Origin: Pseudisothecium myosuroides
Taxonomy: Eukaryota > Streptophyta > Bryopsida > Hypnales > Lembophyllaceae
Reading direction: 5' to 3'
Length of the DNA stretch: 64,000 nt
NCBI GenBank assembly: GCA_951799445.1
Contig: OX637289.1
Span: 47,096,264-47,160,263 of the forward strand
The notes beneath the pieces were generated by a model that saw only the letters and a program-made list of their open reading frames with translations, was not told the origin of the DNA and searched no databases. This document shows positions 12,703 to 22,770 of this stretch, one piece after another; the stretch's first letter is position 1; every line of letters starts with the position of its first letter. Position numbers and translations under genes: made by a program.

Positions 12703-13060
12703 TGTGAGCGCTTGTTTACCCACCCTTGGTAAAGAAGCGAGCACAACCAGGCTCTTGGTTAAACAACCGTTTTGACTCGATCTATGGGTGTCTAGCGCCA
12801 ATCCATTGTGCCTTCCAAGCAATGGATCTTTTCTATACTCCTAAGACTCGCTACTTTGGAAAATGAAGAAAACAAAACAAAACCCTAATTGAAATTGCTA
12901 TGACTACTAAGTCTGAATCAAAGCCTACGAAGGCTTTGTGGTTTGGGAGAGGAGTGAATTCTAATCTAAACTTATCTATTTTAAATGAAAGAGTACCTTA
13001 TGCCATTTCTAAAAGTATAAAGCTTGTTGGATTTGGACTCTCCTAGAGGAAGTTATGGAC

Positions 13061-13683
13061 GGATGAAGTTTGACCGCTACTCGGTCCCTCAAACTTCATC
13101 CATGCTTTTCTATGGACTCCGGATTTCGATTTGACTTGGGATTTGGGCTATGGGCCTGAACCCCTAATTTTCACCTAATTACCAAGTCTTGACTCAATTG
13201 GATGAAATCTTCTAGGGTTTATCCATTACTTGCCCCAAACTTCATCCTTCCCTAACTGCTTTGGATTTAGGTCTTTCCTTAAGCTGGGTTTAGTTTTGGG
13301 TTACCCTAAACTTGTTCTAAGATGTTCTAAATCTATACTTAATCTAACCTTAATCTTAAAAGCCCCTAATCCGCCTTCTAATCTTACTTAAGGATTTTAA
13401 GTGTGGTTACCAATGTACTAATTGTAGAACTTAAGACTTGTTCCGAAGAGATCTTGATTTTAGCTTTTTACTTTGACTAATCACATTAGATTTGGGTTTT
13501 CCTATCAAAAGTTATCCATGGATGAAGTTTGACCGCTAATCGGTCCTTCAAACTTCATCCGCTAATTACGGCTAGCCCTAATTCCAAAACTAAATTCTAA
13601 TTTGACTTTTGGTTCCTAAATTAATTCCTCTTTTTATGTTAGCTTTTTTGTTCCTCTTGGATGAAATTTGTTAGGTTTCATCC
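13061..13683. repeat. Four GGATGAA fold-back motifs in the left LTR
   Basis: Inverted repeats of the type GGATGAA...TTCATCC occur at 13061-13101, 13200-13224, 13520-13560 and 13659-13683. The first and third share the loop region (CCGCTACTCGGTCC and CCGCTAATCGGTCC). The right LTR keeps all four (25046-25086, 25185-25209, 25506-25546, 25645-25669). They could be protein-binding palindromes or RNA hairpins; the function is not known. Confidence 0.8.
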
Positions 13684-14599
13684 AACATGACCCCCTAACT
13701 TCATCCGCTCATAACTCCTTCGTTTTAGCTCGGATCTAGACGTGTTTTAGGTTTTCGGAAACCCCTAGCCCTCTACTATAAGATTTTAAAGTTAATTCTA
13801 ACCTGACTTTGCTTCTTGCCTACCCTAGCTCTCGGTCTCCTTCTAATGATCTTGATAAAACAAAGTTAAACACGGAAGAGTGGGGTGTTTAGGGGCCCAC
13901 CTCATATTGGAGGTCTTGGATCAACCGATCGAGGTTCCCCCCCTCGGCCATGTCCCTTCCTCTTGGATTTGTGGCTTCTTGAGTGATTCTTGGATTGGAG
14001 AAGATTTTGGGACAAAGTGGTAGATGCGGTGGAATTTCTTTCTCCTTCTTTTCACCCCTTCTTACACCAACCGACTTTGTCTTCCAAAGTTCTTTACTCG
14101 TTGACTTCACTCTTATACCTCTTACACCTTAGCCTTCCCAAGTGCTTACGTGGTTAACCTTTTTTTTACACCCCAAGGGCACGTTCTTTTTTACTCTTAC
14201 GCTCACTCCTTTAGTGGTCCAAATTCGTTAGTTGAGATTTCCCTAATCCATCCACTAGCATGCTTCTTTCCTATTTCATCTCCCTCTTTGCTTGTGATGC
14301 TCAAGATTTTTTGGTCATGGTGTGTGAGAGCTTGGGTGAGTCGTGCGTGGAGTGATTGTGTGAGCTTTTGCAGGTTGTTTGTGTGTTTTAATGACAATTT
14401 CTACTACAACACGTATTCCTTAATCTACTTTCTCCATTTTCCTCCTTCCACCTAGAGGATATCCCCACTTCTGCTATCCTAATTTCCTGTTTAACCTTCC
14501 TCTTTTTCCCTCCTACCTCTAATATCCTAATTTCCTTTCCTAATTATCCTTTCTAATCATCCAAAAATACCAAAAAAAAGAACAACCAGACCAAAGGAC

Positions 14600-14840
14600 C
14601 GATTTGGTCAAGGGAGTTGAGAGTCCAGCTGCTGTTGGGGAGTCGGGAGTCCAACTGCTGCCGGGGTCAGGAGTCTAGCTGCCGGGGAGTCGGGGTCCAG
14701 CTGCCGGGAGAGTCGGGGTCCAGCTGCTTGCCGGAGTCGGGGTCCAACTGCCAGAGGGTCGGGTCCGAGTCTCGCCGGGGGAGTCGGGAATCTAGCTGCT
14801 TGCCGGGGTCGGGAGTCCAGCCGCCAGGGGAGTCGAGGTT
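14600..14840. repeat. GC-rich minisatellite in the left LTR, about 22-26 bp unit
   Basis: About nine imperfect copies of a unit like GTCCAGCTGCCGGGGAGTCG run through this stretch. The matching position of the other LTR holds a different repeat, so this block has been replaced or re-expanded in one of the two. Confidence 0.85.
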
Positions 14841-17032
14841 TATGATAATTTCACCTAATTCTAAATCCTAACCTAGTCTACTCTCGGGGGAGGTACAATA
14901 ATGTTTTTACCAAATCCTAAGCCTAACTTAGTCTACCCCTAAGGGGGAGTTTACCCTTTCGTGGAACCTATTTCGTGGAGGCTAAACTTTGAAGGTTTCC
15001 AAGAATCTCTTGGAAACTAAACTTTGAACCGAGTTCTCTAGGGAGATCAAAGCTTCGCCGTCGAGTTGGGTTTAACACCAGCTCTAGGATTTCTCCCTGC
15101 CCGTAGGTTCAAAGCTTCGCCGTATGGCGGGTTTTTAACACGCACTCTAGGACTAGGGGGGGTTAATAATCAAAGCTTCGCCATCAACAAGGAGGGCTCA
15201 CATGACCACAAGCAATTTCAAAAGAGGAAGAAAACCGTTAGAACATAACCACCCTGGGGGGCCCACAACTCCACCGTACGGGGGGAGGACCACACGCCAA
15301 GGGTTCTTAGAGAAAGCAAAAGAGTTCCCTGACTGGAAGAGAAACACTCGGAGGTTAATCTAGACATACGGGTCGGAAAACACAATCCTTAAACACTAAA
15401 AGACCCCCCAGTGGGCAGCAAAGCCAAGCCGCTGCGGGAGGAGCTTTAGGATCAGGACAAAACTCAAAGAACTCCCAAGCAAGTTAGTGCTTCCAACAAA
15501 TACTTCAACTGACAAGTTAGTGACCAAAGTGACTCAATAATAAGCCAAATAATACCCAAGGCTACTCCAAACTCATAAACACAAAGGAAGAAGGACCCCC
15601 AAGACCTTCAAAAGCTGAAAATAGAACAACAACGGAGCACCACGTGCTCAAAACACTGTGGAAGTGCCTTTGGCTAAAATAGCCAAAAAATCCAACATAA
15701 GTTGGACCCACGGACCCAAAACATGAATGGGGGTGGTTTTGGAGAGAAATGAGGGCCCTTTTGTAGGTTTCCCAAGGCCCTCACTTCCCCTCTTTTAACC
15801 TAGGTAACCCTATCAACTTGGATTTTCATCCTTATCTCTTAGGATTTTCACGTAGTTTGGATTTTACGCTGGTCCAACACTCTAACTATTGGAGATTAAC
15901 TCCAAATCAAAAACCAATTGCGCCATTGGATTCAGAAGGACATTTTTAGTCTTGGGGTCCCCTAACCCCTATTCCAACGCCAAAATCCCACCGTAAACTA
16001 TCGCCAACTGGAGTCAGTAAAAGAGGTAAAAATCTACTTTTTGGAGGTTACCTTTTCTGACAAAGGTGACTAGCCAGGGTGGTTTGGGAGGTCTTAGGGA
16101 GTAAGGAAAGACCCTTCGTTGACTTTGTTCCGACTTCGCGTGCTCCCGGGACGCCGGTCAACTCCACGTAAATCCCGCCACGTGGATAATTCGAAGGAAT
16201 GTCGGTGATTCGGCCGTCTCCCGCTATCGAAACACCACGAAACTCGTCGGGGTGCGTTATTAGCATAAAAGAAACTATCCTAATTTTTAGTGAGATTTTA
16301 CTGCTACCTGGGTAATTATCGTGAATTTCCCATCGTGGTTTTAGGCGGTTGACCATTCGGAAGGAGTATTTCTTCAACCCAGAAAATTTCGAAACTTCTT
16401 AGGGAACCTCTCATGGGGTTTCCCAAGAGATTTGCAAGTTCACATCTTGATCTTGCATGTCTTGATACGGAGGGCAAAAAGATACCTCTGTTGGTTTACC
16501 GGCAATCAGGGAATCTTCCGCATACGGGGGAATCTTGGCGAATGGATTTCGCTTTTGACTTTCCGGTATGATTTAGAACCAAGATCACAATCCGGTGACC
16601 ATAGATTCCTCCACTAGCCTGTCTTGCGAAAGTGCCCCCTGCAAGCTAACAATTGGGGTTTCTACTATTCGTCAATGGATTGGGAAAACTGACACCTCTC
16701 TTGGGGAATCTACCTAAGAATCTCCCTAGACTTCCCTCAGACCAATTTAGCCCAGCTTGGTCACTTGCATAGTGATTTTAAGCTATTTTGGGTAAGAACC
16801 CTCAAACCTTCTAGTTTCCACTACTTTTATGGCTCCAACCTATTTACAAGTGGGTTTTAGGACTATTCTAAGGAGAAAAGGCTATTTAGGACCAAAGGGC
16901 ATATTGGTATGTAACATGTCCATTCTGGTTTTACACTCTTTTTAGGGCTTTTTGTGTATAATTATGACTTAAATTGCACAATCTAAGAAAAAAGAAGACT
17001 ATGAGTCCCAAGTGACGAATTGGGAGCTCACA

Positions 17033-18156
17033 TATGGCGGCCATCTGCGGAATGATTTGCAAAATCATAAGGAACCAGAGTCTTTTGCTACGACCTATTT
17101 GGGCACACGATCAATTTCTAAGGTTTTGGGGAAGAACTGACCTGTTGTTTTGGGGATGAGACCTAAAGGCTACAACTTGGAATGCTGTCTCTGGCCCCAT
17201 CAATGTGCAAATAAGTAACTCTGGTAGAATCGAGATATGATCTTGTCATAGAGACAGCTTACTGTATGCGTTGCCCACAACTGCCCCATTAAGTAATTGA
17301 CTTTGACAGAAGTGGGTGTCATTAAGACAAGTCTTGATGGCATCGTAAGGGGGAGGAATAAGATTTTTTTTTGTTCATTCTACTATATTTTCTAGTTTTT
17401 AATTTTCTTGTTTATTCCCTTTCTGCCTCAATCGGAGTTGATTTGGAACTATAGATAATAAAATGTTTCAAAACCACCCTTCCGCCCTCAACGGAGTGAG
17501 TTTGGAACTAGAGAGGGAGATAGAATAGAGAGAAATCCCCTGTCCATCTTTGATGCAGGAAATAGGGACCTATAGCCAAAAAATATTTCAAAACCGCCTT
17601 CCTCCCTCATCGGAGTGAGTTCCGACTAAAAAGATTTTGAAAGGAGAAAAAATAAAAAGGAAAACATAAACGAAAAAGGCAAGTGGTTTGAGACCTCAAT
17701 GCTCGGGAGCTGCACTTATAAAAGTGTCTTCCGTCGTGGAGGCCGTAGCATTTCTTGCCATTTGTCACTAGCTCAGGTAGGGGGCACCCCGGCGGTTGGT
17801 TTGAGGTTCGAACTCGCATTGCTACGGTGAAATTGAGGTGCTTCGACTGCGATGGGGCTGTAGTCTACAGGCTGCCGGCTGACGCTGCGGAAGACGTCTA
17901 TCGGACCGCTTCAGTGGTATATAGGCCGGTGCCGGCTTGGCCGAGCCCCTGCTGCACAGTGACAGGGATTTTTTTTTTTTGAATAACTATATACACTTTA
18001 TACATGGAAGGGTTATGATTGGAGGAAGGCCCGTAGTTGATCTACTACACCTTGGATGTAGTGGGTTGTTGTTTTGCTGGCGAGGGATCGTAAGGCCGAA
18101 CCCTTCACTGTGATTACGTGGCCTTCTCCCACGTCAGGAGAGTAGTCAGGGAAAAC
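17033..18156. other. Non-coding 3' part of the retroelement with short repeats
   Basis: No long frame is present. A phrase like CCTCAACGGAGTGAGTTTGG recurs near 17427, 17488 and 17606, and TTTCAAAACC(A/G)CC recurs near 17465 and 17588, making a decayed direct-repeat block. The bases next to the LTR (17033-17050) are not a polypurine or polypyrimidine tract, which is unusual for an LTR element. Confidence 0.6.
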
Positions 18157-18405
18157 TCAATTGGAAGTTCTTCCTTCGTCCGCTCCGGTTCGTCTAGAGG
18201 ACCCGATGGGGTAATGGCCTCTGCTAGGATAGGCGTTGTGATATTCCCGGTGGGTTCGGGCCTGCCTTGCGTCCTCTGTGGCAGTACGATACAAGGCACC
18301 ACAGAGTGCGATAATGATAAGTACGACAAAGATGGTAAAGGCATAGAAGAGATCCCATCTGGCTCGCCAGGGGAGTGATTCGGCATGATTGCCGTAGAAG
18401 AGCAT
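18157..18405 (-). CDS. Small membrane-segment ORF in the 3' part of the retroelement
   Basis: An ATG-initiated frame of 82 residues on the element's coding strand. Residues 17-39 contain a strongly hydrophobic segment (FYAFTIFVVLIIIALCGALY) bounded by WRARWD on one side and RTATEDARQARTHREY on the other, as expected for one membrane-spanning helix with a basic tail. The frame stays open upstream of the ATG to about 18486. A position downstream of gag-pro is where some plant LTR elements carry env-like frames. I recognise no family and the length is short, so it may be a remnant of a larger spliced frame or a chance ORF. Confidence 0.35.
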   Translation of the reverse strand: MLFYGNHAESLPWRARWDLFYAFTIFVVLIIIALCGALYRTATEDARQARTHREYHNAYPSRGHYPIGSSRRTGADEGRTSN

Positions 18406-18694
18406 GTCGCGGTCGAATTGGGGCGACTCTTGGCGAAGATGAGGAATTCGGTGCTGCTTAGAATGGAATGGGGATGGGTGGCCCAAACGATCACTATGCT
18501 CAAGTGACGACGCTACCCTGTCCTGTTCCCCCGTGTATTGGTGGTCTGCCTAATGATGAGGCTAAGAGAAGGAAGCAAAGAACTGATCCTCCTTTGACGG
18601 AGCAATGTGGACTGATGGAAAATGAAAGGGAGGGAGATGAGAAAAGGAGGAGGAAAGATGGAAGCCCAGATCTCACAGCTCGCTCGAGAAGGCT

Positions 18695-18910
18695 CTAGAC
18701 TAGGACGTAGATGACATTCTCCCAGGTACCTGCATAAGTGGTGATTGGAAGCAGAAGTGGCCAAGGATTGCGCAGTGTGCGGTCAAGACAGGCCTGGCCG
18801 AAGTGGAAGCGAATGTAGTTGGTGAAGCGCAGCTTCTCAATGACTTGAACCCTGATGGTGAATGCTCCAAACGGGAGGGACAACGGTGGCTCATACCAAC
18901 CGCGGTCCAT
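18695..18910 (-). CDS. Unrecognised 71-residue ORF in the 3' part of the retroelement
   Basis: It starts at an ATG (18908-18910) on the element's coding strand and reads MDRGWYEPPLSLPFGAFTIR, later including YIRFHFGQACLDRTLRNPW. The composition looks protein-like, and it lies directly upstream of the membrane-segment ORF in the same orientation, so both might be exons of one env-like or accessory frame. No domain is recognised. Confidence 0.3.
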   Translation of the reverse strand: MDRGWYEPPLSLPFGAFTIRVQVIEKLRFTNYIRFHFGQACLDRTLRNPWPLLLPITTYAGTWENVIYVLV

Positions 18911-19020
18911 TTGCTAATCTATGTACCTGCACATCACAGCAAACTAGCATACAAAGACAAGGGTCCCCCCCTTGCTCTTATACTAGGGCGCAAAGGACTC
19001 GGTACGGAAATCCCTGTTAG

Positions 19021-19268
19021 TCATCTTTTCAGCTCTACTTCTACAGCGTATATTACGACGATCTAACGAGATTTTAGTGTTGCCTCAAACCAGACGCCTT
19101 TTCAACACTGCGGTATATATTGTGCTCGGTCTGGTGAGTAAGTGCCCACTCAAGCTAGCTGTTTTTTCAGCCTCCTCGGCGTCTATTACAATAGTCTAGC
19201 GAGTATACCAAGATCCCCCCTGCTAGACGTCTTTTCAGCACTACGGCGTATATTCCGACCGTCTAATG
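19021..19268. repeat. Diverged tandem array, four units of about 65-73 bp
   Basis: The core CTTTTCAGC...TACGGCGTATATTNCGAC.GTCTA recurs with starts near 19025, 19098, 19163 and 19231. Units differ by point changes and small gaps. It lies between the protease gene and the small ORFs of the element; such arrays are common in untranslated parts of large plant LTR elements. Confidence 0.75.
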
Positions 19269-20062
19269 GCAATGGATCTGAAATGGGGAGCTGTATCTAG
19301 CTCAACCCTTAACGCTACCTTCTGACAGGCGGGTGAGGCATGAGGACCCTGCCATCATCCATCTACCCTGACCTGACCTCCTAAGAAGGCACAAGACTAA
19401 AACGAGACAAACAAGTGTTGGTTGACCCAGAGGCCTTTCTTTTTACGTTAGATGTAAATTCCGTTGTAAGTCTTAATACTTACAGGGAGATCTAAGAACT
19501 AACAACCAACTGACTGTATGGATCATTTTGGTTGAAAGATTTTTTATGGATTTTTATATGTTTTATCTAGCTAGTCTTTTTAACAATCCCAATGGTAATG
19601 TTAATAAATGACAGCTATTGAATTTTTTTGGTCGGAGGCATATATAGCTTTTCTATCTTATCCAAACTACTTAGAAAAGAGAACGGGGGGGTTATCTTTA
19701 ATACCTTGGACAGAAAACCGATCAAATCGAATCGGAGGTACTCACATAGCGTGGTACCACTGGAAGAGTGTGTGGAGGAGGGTAGTTGAAGAGAAGGTAA
19801 GTACCTGGCTTAGTGTTGGCCGGGACTCGGTTGCAGCAGCCGCTTGGGGACTGCCTTCCGTCGGTTCCTCCTCCGCGTTCCTCGCTGGGATCTCCTGTTG
19901 TAGGGCGGCCGGAGCGTTGTGCCATCCATAGGGCACATTTTTGTAGGAGGTTGGTGCCTCCTCCCCTAAGGTTGTCAGAGTATGGCCTACTTCCTCTTCG
20001 ACAGATGGAAGCGGGATTGTACCCCAGTCGCCGTGAATGCCTGGAATCCAACCTGCAGGGGG

Positions 20063-21880
20063 TTAGCAATTAACAGGGAAATCTCGGATGGCTACATGGC
20101 CGTTCGAAATAGGGTTAGTATCTATCCACCGAGTAAAGTTGAGACCTCCTTGGGTCTCGTCTCCATAGATGACCTGGTAACGGTGGCCCCCTTGTTGAGC
20201 TCCCATGGTTAACATGACGGAGATGTCTTTGTTGGTGGGACCGCGACTGTCACTGAGTGGCGGAAACGGTCTTGACTGGCAGGGTTGTGCCTCGTAAGGC
20301 GTGTGGCACAGCGGGCAAGGGGGTCTACCGGACGTGGGCCTACTTGGTTGGATCAGCCCCAGTGGGAGGAGGGGAAGTAAAGTGATGTCCCCTATGACAA
20401 CCACTTGGGGGTCATCGGATGACTCGGAATCGTACATCGATTGAAGACTGTTGGCTGGGGTTTGAGTCATAGGGTAGGAAGGATCGATTTCCTCCTCAAC
20501 CTCTTGACCCGCTGTACCGTTGTCACTGGTCGTCCAAGTGGGCACCGAGTCTTCGAAAGGATCTAATCCCTCGTCCGAGGGCTCGAGGGGGGAGGTTGGC
20601 GTCTCCCGGTCTGCTTCCTGTTTGGGAGGCGCCGTCATGATGACAAATGCGTCATCGCTGGAGCAAGGATGTTCGCGGAGCCATTGCTCTAAGGATCCGT
20701 CGTCTTCAAATCCATAGAGGCCCGGACCTAAGCACTTGAGGCGTCCCAAGTTGGTAGCTGGCTCCGCTTGGATAGCCTGGAGTGACGGTAATCCTCCCAC
20801 CTGATCAGGAGGTTGGTCGTTGGAATCAATTGCGATCATGGTCCTGGCATCCTGCGGGCCGTAGGTGAACGTGGGCCGTCGATCCGCCCAGTTTACAATT
20901 CCACCGCACTTGCGGAGGAAGCCTCGTCCAAGGAGAAGAGGGTAAGAGGTGATTGCCTCTTCTTCGAGTTGCGGGACCTCAAAGGTGAGGATGTAGTCTA
21001 CCCCGCCGGTTTGGACCCTAAGGTCCTTGATCCGGCCCAAGGTTGGCACCAATCGTTGGTCGGCGCACTTGAGATTCACTAAAGAGGGATGAGTAATCTC
21101 TAATCCCAACTTACGCATGGTGAAGGCCGGCATGATATTAACCCCGCTCCCGTCGTCCACCAATGTTTTTGGAATGATCTTGTCCACGATCTCGACGTCG
21201 ATCTCGACCGGTTCAAAGATCTCTTTGGAGTCACGGAGATCTCTTTTGGGCTTTTTCACCAAGGTTTTGGACCCCTCTACGTTGGAGTCGGGGATGGATG
21301 GCGCGAGTGCTGGCTCCACCTTGTTAACGTGACCTACCGGCTTTGGAGTGCGAGGGATCGTAGCCCCTTCCTTCAACTGTTTCCGTAAAGCCGGGGCAGT
21401 TTTGATCAGTTGACCAAACGAAATGTTGGCCTTGGCTTTAGCCAAATCGTCCCATAGACTATATGGGTCTGCCGGATTGGTGTTCCTCTTGGGCCTCGTG
21501 GTAAACCTGAGGCTCAGAGGGTAAAAGGGTGTCCCCTTGGACACGAACTGGTACTCATCTTCATTCATCTCAGTATGAGTGGGCAGATTTTCCTTGAACC
21601 GGACCTCCTTAGCTGCCTCCTTCAGAGTGCTCTGCAAGTCAGAGAATTGGGGGGAGTCTTGGGACGAGTGCAGGTGCATACTGCTGTGAAAGCTTGACTC
21701 TGGCGACTCAATCTCCTCCGGCTCGGCTGCTGGTGGTAGACCGGTCTTTGCCCCTCCCCTTGTGACAACCAATGCGGGTAGGGACTTGTGGACGACCTTC
21801 GTATCTGAGGTCTCGACGGCTACATACAAAGTGTTTTGAAACTCCGTCACTCTTGGGCCCTTAGATGCTTCGGTAGCCAC
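20063..21880 (-). CDS. Retrotransposon aspartic protease polyprotein segment (Pro)
   Basis: A 605-codon open frame on the element's coding strand. Near residue 153 it has ISFGQLIKTAPALRKQLKEG, a conserved stretch seen before the protease in gypsy elements. The retropepsin site is KTLVDDGSGVNIMPA (residues 238-252) and the second conserved patch is YPLLLGRGFLR (313-323). Retropepsins normally read D-T/S-G; here the site is DDGSG, as in some plant gypsy proteases. The frame has no ATG at its start and overlaps the end of Gag by 34 bases in the -1 frame, so it is probably made by frameshifting from Gag. After the TAA at 20063-20065 the same frame runs open for about 107 more codons to 19742 (including VPYGWHNAPAALQQEIPARN), so the stop may be a mutation. 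No polymerase domain follows. The C-terminal half is acidic and Pro/Ser-rich. Confidence 0.8.
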   Translation of the reverse strand: MATEASKGPRVTEFQNTLYVAVETSDTKVVHKSLPALVVTRGGAKTGLPPAAEPEEIESPESSFHSSMHLHSSQDSPQFSDLQSTLKEAAKEVRFKENLPTHTEMNEDEYQFVSKGTPFYPLSLRFTTRPKRNTNPADPYSLWDDLAKAKANISFGQLIKTAPALRKQLKEGATIPRTPKPVGHVNKVEPALAPSIPDSNVEGSKTLVKKPKRDLRDSKEIFEPVEIDVEIVDKIIPKTLVDDGSGVNIMPAFTMRKLGLEITHPSLVNLKCADQRLVPTLGRIKDLRVQTGGVDYILTFEVPQLEEEAITSYPLLLGRGFLRKCGGIVNWADRRPTFTYGPQDARTMIAIDSNDQPPDQVGGLPSLQAIQAEPATNLGRLKCLGPGLYGFEDDGSLEQWLREHPCSSDDAFVIMTAPPKQEADRETPTSPLEPSDEGLDPFEDSVPTWTTSDNGTAGQEVEEEIDPSYPMTQTPANSLQSMYDSESSDDPQVVVIGDITLLPLLPLGLIQPSRPTSGRPPCPLCHTPYEAQPCQSRPFPPLSDSRGPTNKDISVMLTMGAQQGGHRYQVIYGDETQGGLNFTRWIDTNPISNGHVAIRDFPVNC

Positions 21881-22770
21881 AAACTAGCGTCTTGGGTGCC
21901 TTGGGCGGGTGCCAAGGGAACAACCCCTTGGGTTGTTTGTACTGCAGCTGGGGCGGCTTGAGCCTGCCTATTGTTAGAGGGATCATAGTACATATTTGGT
22001 GGTCCCGTCGTATCTCGAGGTTCGGTGAACCGAACCCCCTTGAGGTTATCCTGGGCCTGCTTGGCATAATCTGCCTTAGGAAATTCTAACGGAATCACCT
22101 TATCAGGGATGGTGCATCGGACGGTGGGATGGAAATCCCCGCACCGCTCGCAGATGATGTTGTTCTGGGTCCAACACTGGCCCGGACTGTGCACTCTCTT
22201 GCACGAGGGGCAGCTGGCTTGTTGTCTCTCAAATGAGTTGTTGTTGCGTGTCTTCTGCTGCACATTCGGATGTCGATATGGCTGAGCTAGGCCACGGGGT
22301 CGGTGTCGTGGTGGATTGTCCTTGAGTAGAGGACAGAATGGGGACGTGTGATTGGGCTGGCCGCAGTAGTTGCACCAACTGCCGGAGGTATGTGACCCCG
22401 ATTTGTGATACTTGGGAAGGTTTTGCGAACCTTGTTGTCCCTTCACGAGACAAGCCATCTGTTCGGTCAACTCCCGCACCGCTCGGGCCATGTCGTTGGA
22501 GGCTTGTCGTACCTCGGTACGAATCTGCTCCACTGGTCCAGTCAGCAGCATCATTGGCTCTTGCGCGGACAAGGGGTCTAGGTACACCCCATTGACCTTG
22601 GGGGGCGAGCGATACAGTGCCGTGGCTAACTCGTGGTGGTGTACTGGAATGAAGGCCGGTATGGGGTCATGCCCCCGCCGTACCATCCTCTCGTTCTCCT
22701 TGTTGATAACCTCAACGTCTTGGGCGACCCGTAGGGCATCATTGAGGGACCGAGGCCTTCGAGAGAATGT
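21847..22770 (-). CDS. Gag C-terminal segment with zinc knuckles
   Basis: This frame continues Gag after the break near 22750 (RPRSLNDALRVAQDVEVINK onward). It carries three Cys/His knuckles. The first, CNYCGQPNHTSPFC, has classic CX2CX4HX4C spacing. CPSCKRVHSPGQC and CERCGDFHPTVRC both have the shorter CX2CX3HX4C. Nucleocapsid knuckles bind the element's RNA for packaging. The segment between holds basic, Asn/Arg-rich sequence. It ends at 21847 and overlaps the protease frame in the -1 register. The frame is +1 relative to the N-terminal Gag segment, so a single-base indel has probably split gag in this copy. Confidence 0.8.
   Translation of the reverse strand, partial: TFSRRPRSLNDALRVAQDVEVINKENERMVRRGHDPIPAFIPVHHHELATALYRSPPKVNGVYLDPLSAQEPMMLLTGPVEQIRTEVRQASNDMARAVRELTEQMACLVKGQQGSQNLPKYHKSGSHTSGSWCNYCGQPNHTSPFCPLLKDNPPRHRPRGLAQPYRHPNVQQKTRNNNSFERQQASCPSCKRVHSPGQCWTQNNIICERCGDFHPTVRCTIPDKVIPLEFPKADYAKQAQDNLKGVRFTEPRDTTGPPNMYYDPSNNRQAQAAPAAVQTTQGVVPLAPAQGTQDASLWLPKHLRAQE

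Larger units (their letters stand above)
12703..17032 (-). repeat. LTR at the left end (3' LTR in element orientation), 4330 bp
   Basis: It is almost identical by eye to 24688-29546 over long stretches (for example 15241-15660 against 27737-28156). It differs in lacking the 361-bp nested solo LTR and in carrying a different minisatellite (14600-14840). It holds four fold-back motifs built on GGATGAA. A 109-codon open frame on the minus strand (16048-16377) also exists in the other LTR. Confidence 0.9.

Noticed and set aside
14617..14871. 84-codon frame rich in Arg, Ser and Gly
   Set aside because: It is the translation of the LTR minisatellite.
18114..18503. 129-codon minus-strand frame in the retroelement
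   Set aside because: It overlaps the membrane-segment ORF in another frame, starts without a family motif, and has no hydrophobic or conserved pattern.
19742..19936. Possible reverse-transcriptase motif (MPYGWHNAPAAL)
   Set aside because: No other RT motif (such as the catalytic YxDD) or expected flanking sequence is present, and the stretch is the acidic continuation of the protease frame.
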